A stretch of DNA of 33,259 bases from a bacterium (GTDB taxonomy: Bacteria > Armatimonadota > Chthonomonadetes > Chthonomonadales > Chthonomonadaceae). The DNA lies in assembly GCA_021777995.1 (NCBI GenBank), contig JAJYCW010000032.1:1-33259 (forward strand). The letters are read 5' to 3'. A program made the position numbers and the translations under genes. This document shows positions 1 to 8,703 of the stretch, piece by piece (the stretch's first letter is position 1; each line of letters starts with the position of its first letter). The notes under the pieces are model-generated. The model was not told where the DNA came from and did no database searches. It was given only the letters and a program-made list of their open reading frames with translations.

Positions 1-801
1 GGCACCCACCATCAGGAACTTTGATTCAAGGTTGAGTCTATTAACCTCAGCGGCAAGCTGATCGGCATAGCCTAGATCAAACGGATGTGGGCCGCCTACC
101 ACTACAAACGTTACATCGCTTCGCCGCTGCAACACCGTGGGAGCCGCGTTGAGGAGCGTGTGGACGCCCTTCCACCGCTCCAGGCGCGCAACAATGCCCA
201 CTATAGGGCCGGATACTGGCAGGCCTAACTGAACTCTCGCAGCGTGCGGCGACGGCAGGCTTGCGCTATCAAATCGTTTCAGGTCCACCGCGAGATTGAC
301 ACACTGTACAGGTACCCGGGGTGTTACCTCGCGCTGGAGAAGTGCGCCTCTAGAGCCGCAGGAGATGATGCCATCTGCAGGAAGTGCATAGAGCACGCGG
401 TCTAATACATTACGGTTATTAAGAACTGGAAATCCCATTTGAAACCAGAGCACAGGTACACCACATAGCCTGGCCGCTGGCGATGCATAGAGGTGGCCTT
501 TAGGCATCCAGCTAAAGACGAGATCTGGGCGCTCACTGTGTATAATTCGACGCAGCCCTACAACTGTACGCACGTATTTGCCAATCTGTCGAAGGTGGCC
601 GGCGGAAAGTACATACGTTGCGGCTCCTGCGGCCCGGGCAGTATCGGGCATCGTTCCCTCTTCCAGGAAGGCGATGCTCCATTCGGTGCCCTCAAGCGGC
701 AGCTCACCAAGCAGATGCACCAACGCCATCTCGGCGCCGCCTCGCTGAGTGGCAGCCGGCATTACTACCAGTATTTTCAAATCTTCACTCCCACAGTCCA
801 T
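1..801 (-). CDS. GT4-type glycosyltransferase, C-terminus cut by window edge
   Basis: I translated this frame by hand; it is open from 849 down to position 1, so the 3' end lies outside the window. The N-terminus has the usual GT-B opening (LKILVVMPAATQRGGAEMAL), in which a hydrophobic strand is followed by a glycine-rich turn. About 180 residues in comes GIVARLERWKGVHTLLNAA, the start of the GT4 nucleotide-sugar-binding domain. It probably transfers a sugar from an activated donor in the cytoplasm during glycan assembly. ATG 801 is possible, but TTG 780 has a better ribosome site (GGGAGTG about 6 nt upstream) and would start the protein exactly at the first beta strand. It follows another glycosyltransferase by about 60 bp on the same strand, so the two are probably co-transcribed. 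Donor and acceptor cannot be told. Confidence 0.85.
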   Translation of the reverse strand, partial: MDCGSEDLKILVVMPAATQRGGAEMALVHLLGELPLEGTEWSIAFLEEGTMPDTARAAGAATYVLSAGHLRQIGKYVRTVVGLRRIIHSERPDLVFSWMPKGHLYASPAARLCGVPVLWFQMGFPVLNNRNVLDRVLYALPADGIISCGSRGALLQREVTPRVPVQCVNLAVDLKRFDSASLPSPHAARVQLGLPVSGPIVGIVARLERWKGVHTLLNAAPTVLQRRSDVTFVVVGGPHPFDLGYADQLAAEVNRLNLESKFLMVGA

Positions 802-860
802 ACAGCAAGTTCCGTGCCACTGCAACACGACCCGATGCTGCAGCTTCCACTACTCTCCAC

Positions 861-1994
861 TTATTCCATAAAACTGGTGGTTGCGGTGACGGTATGCGGC
901 CAATCGAACATTCTATGATAAAGTGCCGTGCCGGACGCACCCATTGTGGCGGCCCGTCTCCCATCCGTTACAAGAGATAACACCGCCGATGAAAATGCGC
1001 CAGCATTGTCTGCGGGGGCGAGAACAACCGACGTCCCGTCCTCTGTGCGCCACAGTGCATCGGTATTTTTGCCAATAGTCCCAACAAGCGTTGCGCCGTG
1101 TTGCAATGCGGCCATCACAGTTCCTCTACGTGTAGAGATACCATCGTCAAAGGTGGCAAGGTAGATATCCATGGCGGTGAGTGCGCGCGATACGTCGGTG
1201 GGTTCCAGCCGTCCAAGGTCCATTAGCCCATTGGCAGGCACATGGTCACGCAATCGTCCACCCTGGCTGCCCACATAGAGCAGAACCACTTCGTGACCTG
1301 CGTCCCGGCACCGCCGTATCGCCTCGCCAATAAACGCAGGCTGAACACCACTCTGAGTGGTACCGAACATGCCTAGCACCGTTGTACTGGGTGGTATGCC
1401 CAGCCGCGCCTTTTCGGACTGCCGTTGGGCATCGATGCGCGGGATATTCGATCCGATGGGCATCACGCGCACCGGACTGCCGGGCGCCACGGAAAGTACA
1501 TGGTCACGGTAACGATCGCACGACGTGTAGGATACCGTGCACGTGCGTACAATGGCGCGCAACTGCATCCGTTGTAATCTGCCTATAACTCGCCAGGCAG
1601 GGCTGCCATTCACCACAAAGGTCTCGTGCGCCATCACGCCTATCCGTATACCTGCTGCAGCAATGCGGCGCAGCACCACAGGCAGCCAGGGATTCAATCC
1701 TCGTCTGCCGTAGGAGAAGGGATTATACTGCACCAGCAGCCCTTGAGACTGCTTCTGCATAATGGTATCACGAACCTGAAGTATCGCTTTGGGATGACTG
1801 CTTGCAAACTTTGCGATAGTCGCTACGCCTTTTACTGCGGCCGCCGCAGGCTCCTGGTCCTTGACGATAAGAGTGACGTCATGATGAACGGCAAGGCCTG
1901 AGGCAACTATGGCGCTGTAATCCCCAATACCATCCAGTCGGGGCGGCAGCGCAGGCACAAGCATCGAGATTTGCTTACGCGCGGTCGCCGTCAT
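861..1994 (-). CDS. GT4-type glycosyltransferase
   Basis: A 377-residue cytoplasmic protein with a GT-B layout. The N-terminal strand and glycine-rich turn are near residues 9-25 (MLVPALPPRLDGIGDYSA). A second Rossmann half starts near residue 200, and near the end is FDDGISTRRGTVMAALQHG, the acidic and glycine-rich block that holds the nucleotide sugar in GT4 enzymes. Its ATG shares bases with the TGA of the upstream acyltransferase gene (ATGA overlap at 1991-1994), a sign of translational coupling. With the next gene it forms a pair of sugar transferases at the end of a glycan-type operon. The sugar and linkage are unknown. It is probably not a processive synthase, since no membrane segments are present. 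Confidence 0.85.
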   Translation of the reverse strand: MTATARKQISMLVPALPPRLDGIGDYSAIVASGLAVHHDVTLIVKDQEPAAAAVKGVATIAKFASSHPKAILQVRDTIMQKQSQGLLVQYNPFSYGRRGLNPWLPVVLRRIAAAGIRIGVMAHETFVVNGSPAWRVIGRLQRMQLRAIVRTCTVSYTSCDRYRDHVLSVAPGSPVRVMPIGSNIPRIDAQRQSEKARLGIPPSTTVLGMFGTTQSGVQPAFIGEAIRRCRDAGHEVVLLYVGSQGGRLRDHVPANGLMDLGRLEPTDVSRALTAMDIYLATFDDGISTRRGTVMAALQHGATLVGTIGKNTDALWRTEDGTSVVLAPADNAGAFSSAVLSLVTDGRRAATMGASGTALYHRMFDWPHTVTATTSFME

Positions 1995-3271
1995 CGGTCA
2001 GTCACCCTCGTGAACCCAGGCCTATTTGTGCTGCGCACAGATTTGAGCACGTGGACGACGAAAGGCGGCAGCACAACCATTGTAAAAAGGAAGAGAATTG
2101 CCCGGCTGTTTCCGACCTGTGGGTGCAGGATTCGGACTCCCAGTACAATCCAGACGTACTGCCATACGATGATCCATAGCGAGTTCTGACCCGTAAATGT
2201 CAAGAACCGTGTAACGGGCCAGTCGTGCACTGCGGAACGGGCGGCCAGTAGACGCGCGAAGAGGGCACATATTAGCAGAGACCAGCATGTTGCGCCTACG
2301 AGGTAGATTATACCGGGCTGGGCACCCGGAAGGACGGCGGTTGAGAGGGCCAGTGGCCCGTCCGACTTCAAGAGTGGCGGCGGCCAGAAGGCGAAGCTGA
2401 TGAGGGCGGTGATCACGGCCCCAGCAATCGAAAATGCACTCACTCGATCCAACCAGTCCTGCCGATTTTCGCTGTGCAAGTAGGAACCACCGGCAATGAT
2501 TCCTGCGGTAAGAAGTGGTGCATAGGTAAATAACGGAAAGACTCGCGAACCCGCGTTCATGCCGATAGTCATGAGCCACCAGCCCTGAATTGGCGCTAGC
2601 GTGCCGGTCATCTCCACAGTGTAAGGATATTTCCAGCTCAAGGAGATAGCCCCCGCAAATAGTAGCAACGACGCCCCCATCGCCTGCCAGGGTCTGCGCT
2701 GCACTGCAGAAGGCAGTTTGGGCCAGATGGCAATGACCGCCAGGAAGAGCACGAAGCAGAGAAAATAGTCGCCAGCCTTTGGCACGGTAAGAAGCGTTGC
2801 CAGCCTGAGAAGATTTACAAGTGGCGAAGATCCGGCGAGTGGTGTGCCACCTGCTTGTAAAATGGCAGCGTTCGAAGTTTTGTTAAATATCTCGTCCTTG
2901 TAGGCGCCTAAAGCTACGCAGTAGTAGGCGAGTAACGCAAAACCTGCCAGTTGCAGCAGGCGCTTCCTTCTCCTCGCCGGGTTAGCGGCTGCGCCGTCTG
3001 CTGTGACGCCCTGTGCCAGGGCAAAGGCCATGAGGAAGCCTGCATAGCAGAAATAGACGCCAGCCTGCGAGATATAGGACGCCCATGCGGGAGTATAGCC
3101 CATGTGAAAGATACCGTGAGTCACCGCCATCAGGCAGACAGCCGTGGCTCTCAGCAGATCGATCTCGCGCAATCTCTCAGGTTTACGAGGCGTTGGTTCA
3201 ACAGGTTGGTCGCTATCCACCACTGTTAACACCGTTGCGTTTTGTTGGTTTCGTTCAAGGCTATGTGACAT
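1991..3271 (-). CDS. acyltransferase-3-like multi-pass membrane protein
   Basis: A 426-residue protein with about ten hydrophobic segments after a soluble N-terminal tail of about 35 residues. The first membrane segment carries the R-X10-H signature of acyltransferase-3 proteins (Arg41 and His52 in LLRATAVCLMAVTHG). Family members move acyl groups such as acetyl or succinyl across the membrane onto extracytoplasmic glycans; OpgC is one example. It is more diverged than the two acyltransferases further upstream in the same run, so it is not a third copy of them. The start is ATG 3271 with only a weak GAAG ribosome site, which sits directly beside a perfect 14-bp hairpin. The gene overlaps the downstream glycosyltransferase by four bases. 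The role in glycan decoration is inferred from family and neighbours. Confidence 0.75.
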   Translation of the reverse strand: MSHSLERNQQNATVLTVVDSDQPVEPTPRKPERLREIDLLRATAVCLMAVTHGIFHMGYTPAWASYISQAGVYFCYAGFLMAFALAQGVTADGAAANPARRRKRLLQLAGFALLAYYCVALGAYKDEIFNKTSNAAILQAGGTPLAGSSPLVNLLRLATLLTVPKAGDYFLCFVLFLAVIAIWPKLPSAVQRRPWQAMGASLLLFAGAISLSWKYPYTVEMTGTLAPIQGWWLMTIGMNAGSRVFPLFTYAPLLTAGIIAGGSYLHSENRQDWLDRVSAFSIAGAVITALISFAFWPPPLLKSDGPLALSTAVLPGAQPGIIYLVGATCWSLLICALFARLLAARSAVHDWPVTRFLTFTGQNSLWIIVWQYVWIVLGVRILHPQVGNSRAILFLFTMVVLPPFVVHVLKSVRSTNRPGFTRVTDR

Positions 3272-3279
3272 AACTTCAT

Positions 3280-3312
3280 GATCACCGACTGCGGTTCACG
3301 CAGTCGGTGATC
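3280..3312 (-). other. perfect 14-bp stem-loop between cytochrome and acyltransferase genes
   Basis: The arms at 3280-3293 (GATCACCGACTGCG) and 3299-3312 are exact inverted complements around a 5-nt loop. The hairpin lies 11 bp after the stop of the cytochrome-type gene and ends 8 bases before the ATG of the acyltransferase gene. No T-run follows on the minus strand, so it is not a standard intrinsic terminator. It could be a processing or stability element, or could limit access to the weak ribosome site it touches. Confidence 0.6.
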
Positions 3313-3323
3313 TACGGATACTC

Positions 3324-5357
3324 CTAGTTGACTACTTGTGCTGTTTTGAAGACCTGCCAGTTGGTCGTCTTCCAAACCTGCTGTGCCCAATCTGCAAGAC
3401 CGTTAGTAATTGTGGCACTAACGCCCATTTTTTGCAGTACCGGTATCGTTTCGTAGGTTCCACTCACCCAGTTGCTGTAAACATAGCCAGGTGTCTGGGT
3501 GGGCGAGGTAACCCCGCCATCGTAGTATTGAGTGGGCGTGAACCGCTGTATTCCTTGCAAATAAGCTCCTGCCATGGCGTTGAGAATGCTCGCTGTGGTT
3601 GAGGCGGGAAGAGCACTCCACTGTGGTGTCCATGCTGGTTCCACCATTGTCAGCATAAGGCCCTCGTGCCATGGGCGGAATCCGCCATACCATACGTAGA
3701 TCCCCATGTTGGGGCCATTGTAATTCCGCATACCTAAGAGCATCGCTTCTGTCATACGCAGCGGCTGCAGTATTCCGCCGAATCGCTGCAGGTTCGCCAT
3801 GTGCCCATAGAAGTACGCATAATCTATTGGTGCATTACCGCCCGCGTGGTTGTCACCGCAATTGGTAACAAGCTGCTCTGCATACCAGGCGTTGCTAAGG
3901 TACTCATCGCTTAACTGCGATCCGGTTAACATGCCTATCGGTATGAAACCACGAAACGGGCTGCTGTTGAACAGGCGGTTATCTAGCCAATGCTTGTCCA
4001 TATCGGTACGTATGCCGATTAAAGTTTGAAAGGTTTCCCACCCACGGACGTCCCACCACTGCTGCATTGCGTACTCTTTTTGGGCCAGCGCTGGAGTGTA
4101 GTTGGCGCTAGGCGTGTTCATTCCTTGAGATACAAGCATGTTGATGAAGTTAATGTCCTCTGCGCCTGCAAGTGGGCCAAGCTGCGAATGGGGCGTTGCC
4201 GGGTTAAACACGATGGGGTCGTAATAACCGTTGAGGCGTGTTAGAAATGGTGTGAGCACGCTGGCAGGAATAATGTCCTGCGGGCCGGTTCCCGGAAGCC
4301 ATTGGTCCCAAACGAGCAGCGGAAGGCTGGTGGGTATGTTGCGTGGGTCAATTTGCGTTGGGCCTTGCGTGATCATTGATTGAACCGCTGCCTGGGTTAT
4401 GCCATTAGGAAACAGATAAGGCAGCATCTGGCTATCACTGTTCAGTACTGCCGAAAGACCCGCACCTGCGGCCCACTCCTGCAGCGGTGCTTTGGATAGC
4501 CCTGGGCCCGGCTGAAAGACGGGGTTCCACGGCCTGCCATTGATGCTTCCCTCTGAAGCTGGCAGACTGCGGATGTAAGAGGCTATCTGTTCACCTTGCT
4601 GCACCGTAAGGCCGTGGAAGACACTGCGGCCAATAATAGACCTGTTATCATAGTTGAAATACTTCAGGTCCCTGCCGTCACTTGCGTGGCAGTCGCTGCA
4701 GTGCGCCTTCATGGCGGTATGGGTGAATGGGATGTCCAACGTAGCTGTTGTAAACAGCTGCTTTCCTGCTGCGATGTCTGTGGGATCGTTCAGCGGCGGT
4801 GTCCATAGTGCAGGATTATCCCAGCGAAATTCTGTGGCAGGCAGTGCGTTGCTGCCGTCGGCACGCTGAAAGTTGAAACCGATGACGCGGAAAGTGTTAC
4901 ACCTTCCGTTGGGGTCCGGCTTGAGCAGCCGGAAGATGCAGACAGCCTTGCCGCCGGAGACCACCGTACCGGGTGTAACGGGTATTGTTACCGTTAGGGT
5001 TGTGACCTGGCCGCCAATTCCTCCGTAAATGCTGGTTGGGCCAGAAAGTTTGCAGGTCGAGTTGCTCAATGTTACCATAGAGTTTCCCAGTACCTGCACG
5101 CCCACCTCACCAGGATACTCCAGGTTGTTGATGGTCATAGTCATTGAGGTGATAGGGCTGGTGTCCACCGAAGCTGGAACCTCAGCCGAAACAGCCGAGG
5201 CCGCAATGCCACCATAGCTAACAACCTCAATGGGAAGTGTAACCTGTGGCATATAAGTGCCTGCCAAAACAGGTTTTGAGAGCAAACAGAGCGGTATTTG
5301 TAAGGCCAGGCCACCCAGGATTTTTAGACCTGGCCTTAGCTTATGTTGTGCAAACAT
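3324..5357 (-). CDS. secreted single-heme cytochrome-c fusion protein (copy 1)
   Basis: A 677-residue exported protein. An N-terminal hydrophobic signal (residues 11-32, KILGGLALQIPLCLLSKPVLAG) is followed by a beta-rich domain at about 40-175. A cytochrome-c domain covers about 185-270, with the heme-attachment motif C220-S-D-C-H224. A long C-terminal domain of about 400 residues, rich in Trp, Tyr and Asn, follows; I do not recognise it. The usual Met heme ligand ahead of the last cytochrome helix (IASYIRSL) is absent; RSVFHGL with His248 stands there instead. The ATG has a strong GGAGGA ribosome site 8 nt upstream. It is the second of two tandem paralogues, with a 161-bp gap between them. 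The heme motif implies redox chemistry outside the cytoplasm. The substrate is unknown; position in a glycan operon suggests, but does not prove, action on a sugar polymer. Confidence 0.75.
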   Translation of the reverse strand: MFAQHKLRPGLKILGGLALQIPLCLLSKPVLAGTYMPQVTLPIEVVSYGGIAASAVSAEVPASVDTSPITSMTMTINNLEYPGEVGVQVLGNSMVTLSNSTCKLSGPTSIYGGIGGQVTTLTVTIPVTPGTVVSGGKAVCIFRLLKPDPNGRCNTFRVIGFNFQRADGSNALPATEFRWDNPALWTPPLNDPTDIAAGKQLFTTATLDIPFTHTAMKAHCSDCHASDGRDLKYFNYDNRSIIGRSVFHGLTVQQGEQIASYIRSLPASEGSINGRPWNPVFQPGPGLSKAPLQEWAAGAGLSAVLNSDSQMLPYLFPNGITQAAVQSMITQGPTQIDPRNIPTSLPLLVWDQWLPGTGPQDIIPASVLTPFLTRLNGYYDPIVFNPATPHSQLGPLAGAEDINFINMLVSQGMNTPSANYTPALAQKEYAMQQWWDVRGWETFQTLIGIRTDMDKHWLDNRLFNSSPFRGFIPIGMLTGSQLSDEYLSNAWYAEQLVTNCGDNHAGGNAPIDYAYFYGHMANLQRFGGILQPLRMTEAMLLGMRNYNGPNMGIYVWYGGFRPWHEGLMLTMVEPAWTPQWSALPASTTASILNAMAGAYLQGIQRFTPTQYYDGGVTSPTQTPGYVYSNWVSGTYETIPVLQKMGVSATITNGLADWAQQVWKTTNWQVFKTAQVVN

Positions 5358-5518
5358 GGGTCGTTCCTCCGTGGTGAAGGAGCTAAACGGCCTGGAGTTA
5401 GTTCCGCTCTCTGCGGGTTCCAGCCACGCCTATTCTCATCATCACCACGGGGTTTGTGCCACGGGTGAACGACCTGTTTTACTATCACAACTACCTGCAA
5501 TTACCAATACTGTTACTA

Positions 5519-7495
5519 CTACGCGCCTGCTAACGATCCCCAATTTGCAGCCGGCCAAATGGTTGCGGCCCATTGTGCCAGCGCGTTTGTAATAGCGGGA
5601 TTTACACCCAAATTGTGCAGAACAGGTATGGAGTAATAAACACCGCTTATCCAGTTGCCGTAGACGTAACCCGGGATGTCCGTGGAGGACGCGGCTTTTC
5701 CTGCATAGTATTGAGCCGGGGTAAATCGGCGCAGGCCCACAACATACGCAGCCGTCATGGCATTGAGGATCTCGGTTTTGGTGTCGGAGCTGATGCCCGC
5801 CCAGAGCGGCAACCAAGCTGGTTCGATAATTTTGAGCGCGAGGCCCTCGCCCCATGGCCGAAAACCGCCCATCCAGATATACAGGCCCAACTGGCTGCCA
5901 TTGTAGTTGCGCATACCGGTGAGGATCGATTCCGTCAGGCGGATAGGTTGAGCCGGACCGCCATACTGGTTCAGGTTAGCAACGTGTCCGTAAAAATAGT
6001 TATAATCTACAGGGCCGTTTCCTTCCGCCTGATTGCCGCCCGAGTTGGTGACCATTTGAGCCATGTACCAGGCGTTGCTGAGATATTCGTCGCCCAAATT
6101 GCTGCCGGTTAGCATTCCTACGGGGATGAAGCCACGGTTAGGGCTTGTCACGAAGAGGCGGTTATCCGGCCAGGTTTTTGCCATAGTGGGATGTGCCTCA
6201 AATTCCTTCTGCAAAGTTACCCAACCGCGCACAGCCCACCACTGCTGCAGCGCATACTCCTTTTGAGCGAGCGCGGGTGTCCACTGTGCCGAGGGTGTAC
6301 TTAAGCCCAGCGAATGCATCATGTTATCGAAATAGATGTCCGCCGCACCGGTTAGTGGAGGGAGGGCAGTGGGTAGGGTTGATGCAGCGAGCATAATTGG
6401 CTCATAGTAACCGTCTACTCTTTGAATGAGGGCACTAAGGATATTAGCCGGAACGATATCTTCTGGGCCTGTTTTCGGCAGCCACTGGTTCCAGGTTAGA
6501 AGTGGAAGACTGGTGGGTATATTCCTGGGGTTAATCTGGTTCGCGCCCTGTGTAATCATCGTCTCCACTGCGGACGTGGTGATGCCATTAGGGAAGAGAT
6601 ACGGAAGTGCGTCACTATCGTTGGCAAGTACGGCCGTTAATCCAGCTCCAGCACTCCACTCCTTCAGCGGCACCCCAGAAAGGCCCGGTCCTGGCTGAAA
6701 AGGCGGGTTCCACGGACGACCGTTCACGCTGCCTTCCGATGCGGGCAAACTGCGGATGTACGAAGCTATCTGCTCGCCCTGTTTCACGCTCAGGCCGTGG
6801 AACACGCTTCTAGCAATGATCGTATTGTTGTCGTAGTTAAAATACTTCAGATCACGACCATCCGCAGCGTGGCAGCTGCTGCAGTGAGCCTGCATATGAG
6901 TCGTGGTGAGCGGAAAAACGAGTGTGGCGCCGGTGAAAAGTGCCTTACCAATCTGGATGTCCGTACTGTCATTTAGGGGAGGCTGCCAGTCGGCAGGGTT
7001 GTCAGACGTCCGCGCGGTTGTGTCTACCACCGTGGACCCGTTAGTAGTTGCGAAGTTTAGTTGTAACACCCTAAAGGAGCTGCAGTTACCATCGCTGTGC
7101 AGGAACTTAAACTGTACAACGTTGTTTCCGGCTTTGGCTGCTCCGCTAGCCAACGGTACATGGAGCCACAAATTGGTTACTGGTCCGCCGATGGCGCCAT
7201 ACTGGCTGCCCGGCCCGTAAGCCTGAGCAGTAGAGTTTGAAAGTGCAATCCACTGAGTGTTGTTAACGTTAACGCCAACCTCGCCCTGGTATTCTATGTT
7301 GTTAATCAACAGATTGAGCGATGTGATTGGCCCGTTTGAAAGGCTGGATGCAGGTACGTTGACAGTAACCGACTGCACGCTGCTGGTGGGATAGTTTACT
7401 TCAATGGGAACAACAAATGCCTGCGATGGGGAGCCTATGCAGTATAGCAGTAGTGCCGCCGTAAAGCTGCACAGCTGTACGCCAAACCGAGTCAT
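5519..7495 (-). CDS. secreted single-heme cytochrome-c fusion protein (copy 2)
   Basis: A 658-residue paralogue of the next gene, with the same domain order. It has a signal peptide (residues 5-26, cleavage likely after SPSQA), a beta-rich domain to about 160, a cytochrome-c domain with C205-S-S-C-H209, and the same unrecognised C-terminal domain of about 400 residues. Long blocks are shared by the copies, such as DGRDLKYFNYDN, GEQIASYIRSLPASEG and AQKEYA-QQWW. The heme Met ligand is missing here too; the same RSVFHGL block carries His233. I chose ATG 7495 over the in-frame TTG at 7510 because AAAGGA lies 6 nt before the ATG and the signal peptide then starts cleanly. The ATG follows the acyltransferase stop by 11 bp, so the genes form one transcript. 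Function is unknown beyond heme binding and export. Confidence 0.75.
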   Translation of the reverse strand: MTRFGVQLCSFTAALLLYCIGSPSQAFVVPIEVNYPTSSVQSVTVNVPASSLSNGPITSLNLLINNIEYQGEVGVNVNNTQWIALSNSTAQAYGPGSQYGAIGGPVTNLWLHVPLASGAAKAGNNVVQFKFLHSDGNCSSFRVLQLNFATTNGSTVVDTTARTSDNPADWQPPLNDSTDIQIGKALFTGATLVFPLTTTHMQAHCSSCHAADGRDLKYFNYDNNTIIARSVFHGLSVKQGEQIASYIRSLPASEGSVNGRPWNPPFQPGPGLSGVPLKEWSAGAGLTAVLANDSDALPYLFPNGITTSAVETMITQGANQINPRNIPTSLPLLTWNQWLPKTGPEDIVPANILSALIQRVDGYYEPIMLAASTLPTALPPLTGAADIYFDNMMHSLGLSTPSAQWTPALAQKEYALQQWWAVRGWVTLQKEFEAHPTMAKTWPDNRLFVTSPNRGFIPVGMLTGSNLGDEYLSNAWYMAQMVTNSGGNQAEGNGPVDYNYFYGHVANLNQYGGPAQPIRLTESILTGMRNYNGSQLGLYIWMGGFRPWGEGLALKIIEPAWLPLWAGISSDTKTEILNAMTAAYVVGLRRFTPAQYYAGKAASSTDIPGYVYGNWISGVYYSIPVLHNLGVNPAITNALAQWAATIWPAANWGSLAGA

Positions 7496-7506
7496 GAAGA
7501 TTCCTT

Positions 7507-8694
7507 TCAACCGGGAGATGCTGCGGGTTCCGCTGCGCTCCTGATTTCTGATTCAATGCGTGCCCGTCCAGACGCACTGAGAAATGGTTTTTCACAATAC
7601 TTAAAAAAGAACCAGGCGAACAGTAGAGCCGGTATTGCAGTAACAGCAAATACAATTAACGCCTCCGGCGTGCCCATAATAAAGTGCCCGGGGGGGATTA
7701 CGCGCTTCAACACCTGGTTGACGAGGCCAAGGCTGAAAGTGTGCGTGAGGTACAGGCTGTACGACATGATGCCTACGGTCATCAACGGTTTGCACATCGT
7801 GCTCGTACTAATACCAGTATCGGCAGGGTGAAGTGATATCAGCAGCAACATCATCACCCAGCAGAAAATGTAACCACTTGCGGCGGCTAGACTGTGGTCT
7901 ACGCGCGCCAGCAGAACGAAGCAGGCAACTAAACCAATTGCAAGGAGGGATAGCAATGGGATTTCGCGGAACCGCACCCAATGGTATACCACAATTCCAC
8001 ATCCAAATTCGGGCCATAAGTTCAAAGGATAGATGGTTTTGTGCATGAGGAGCGTCCCAATAGCTGCAAAGGTAACACAATGTGCCGCCCATAGCATGGC
8101 CTTTTCACCAAGGCGCTGTCCCACCAGCCATAGTAAACATGCCATTACTATGTAGAAAGCAGCTTCGTAACAGAGGGTCCAGGCTTGAGGTACGACAAAC
8201 GACGCTCCTGTTAAATTGTTAGTGAGGGTTAGATTAGCGAAATACCACATCCCGCCCTGGTCGAGGATACGCAGGTTGGCAAGATCGCTGTGAAGGATAT
8301 GACCGGTGTTTACATATAGCTCCAGGCCCAGTGCCAGCGCTGAAGTTAGAGCGAGGGCAGCCCAGTAAGTTGGAAATATGCGCCGTAGTCGCGCCTTAGC
8401 GAATGCAAGGGCACTATGCTCCCGTCGCAACGCCGCGCCTGCTGCGGCTGCGATGCAGTAGCCGCTAATCACAAAAAAGACGTTTACCCCCAGGTTACCA
8501 TACCGAAACAGCGCTAGAACGAACGAGGAGCAATGATACTGCAGCGCAAGCACCTGCTCGGTGTGATACATCATCACCATGAAGCTTGCGAAGCCACGCC
8601 ACGCATCCAGTGTGCGGTAGGGGCCTAATTTTACGCCTCCTGGCGCTTTTCCCGATGTTAGATTGGCCAACGTCTTCCCTCTCAAGATATCCAC
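7507..8694 (-). CDS. acyltransferase-3 family membrane protein (copy 1)
   Basis: A 395-residue multi-pass membrane protein of the acyltransferase-3 family. The signature R-X10-H is in the first membrane segment (Arg33, His44 in WRGFASFMVMMYH). It is followed by GNLGVNVFFVISGYCIAAAA, the FFVISG block typical of this family, and then RARLRRIFPTYW at the cytoplasmic edge of the next helix. Such enzymes O-acylate surface polysaccharides or lipids, taking the acyl group from a cytoplasmic donor. It closely resembles its upstream neighbour, sharing long stretches, so the pair arose by tandem duplication. The GTG start at 8694 lies 9 bp after the neighbour's stop; TTG 8670, preceded by GAGGGAAG, is an alternative start. 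The acceptor is unknown. Confidence 0.88.
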   Translation of the reverse strand: MDILRGKTLANLTSGKAPGGVKLGPYRTLDAWRGFASFMVMMYHTEQVLALQYHCSSFVLALFRYGNLGVNVFFVISGYCIAAAAGAALRREHSALAFAKARLRRIFPTYWAALALTSALALGLELYVNTGHILHSDLANLRILDQGGMWYFANLTLTNNLTGASFVVPQAWTLCYEAAFYIVMACLLWLVGQRLGEKAMLWAAHCVTFAAIGTLLMHKTIYPLNLWPEFGCGIVVYHWVRFREIPLLSLLAIGLVACFVLLARVDHSLAAASGYIFCWVMMLLLISLHPADTGISTSTMCKPLMTVGIMSYSLYLTHTFSLGLVNQVLKRVIPPGHFIMGTPEALIVFAVTAIPALLFAWFFFKYCEKPFLSASGRARIESEIRSAAEPAASPG

Positions 8695-8703
8695 GCGCTC
8701 AAA

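Noticed and set aside
5358..5518. Possible riboswitch between the two cytochrome genes
   Set aside because: The ACAAACCCCGTGG segment recalled a GEMM (cyclic di-GMP) fold, but the conserved helices and tetraloop could not be matched; treated as an ordinary gap.
5573..6112. 179-residue plus-strand open frame
   Set aside because: Antisense to the cytochrome-fusion paralogue, and without a start signal or domain.
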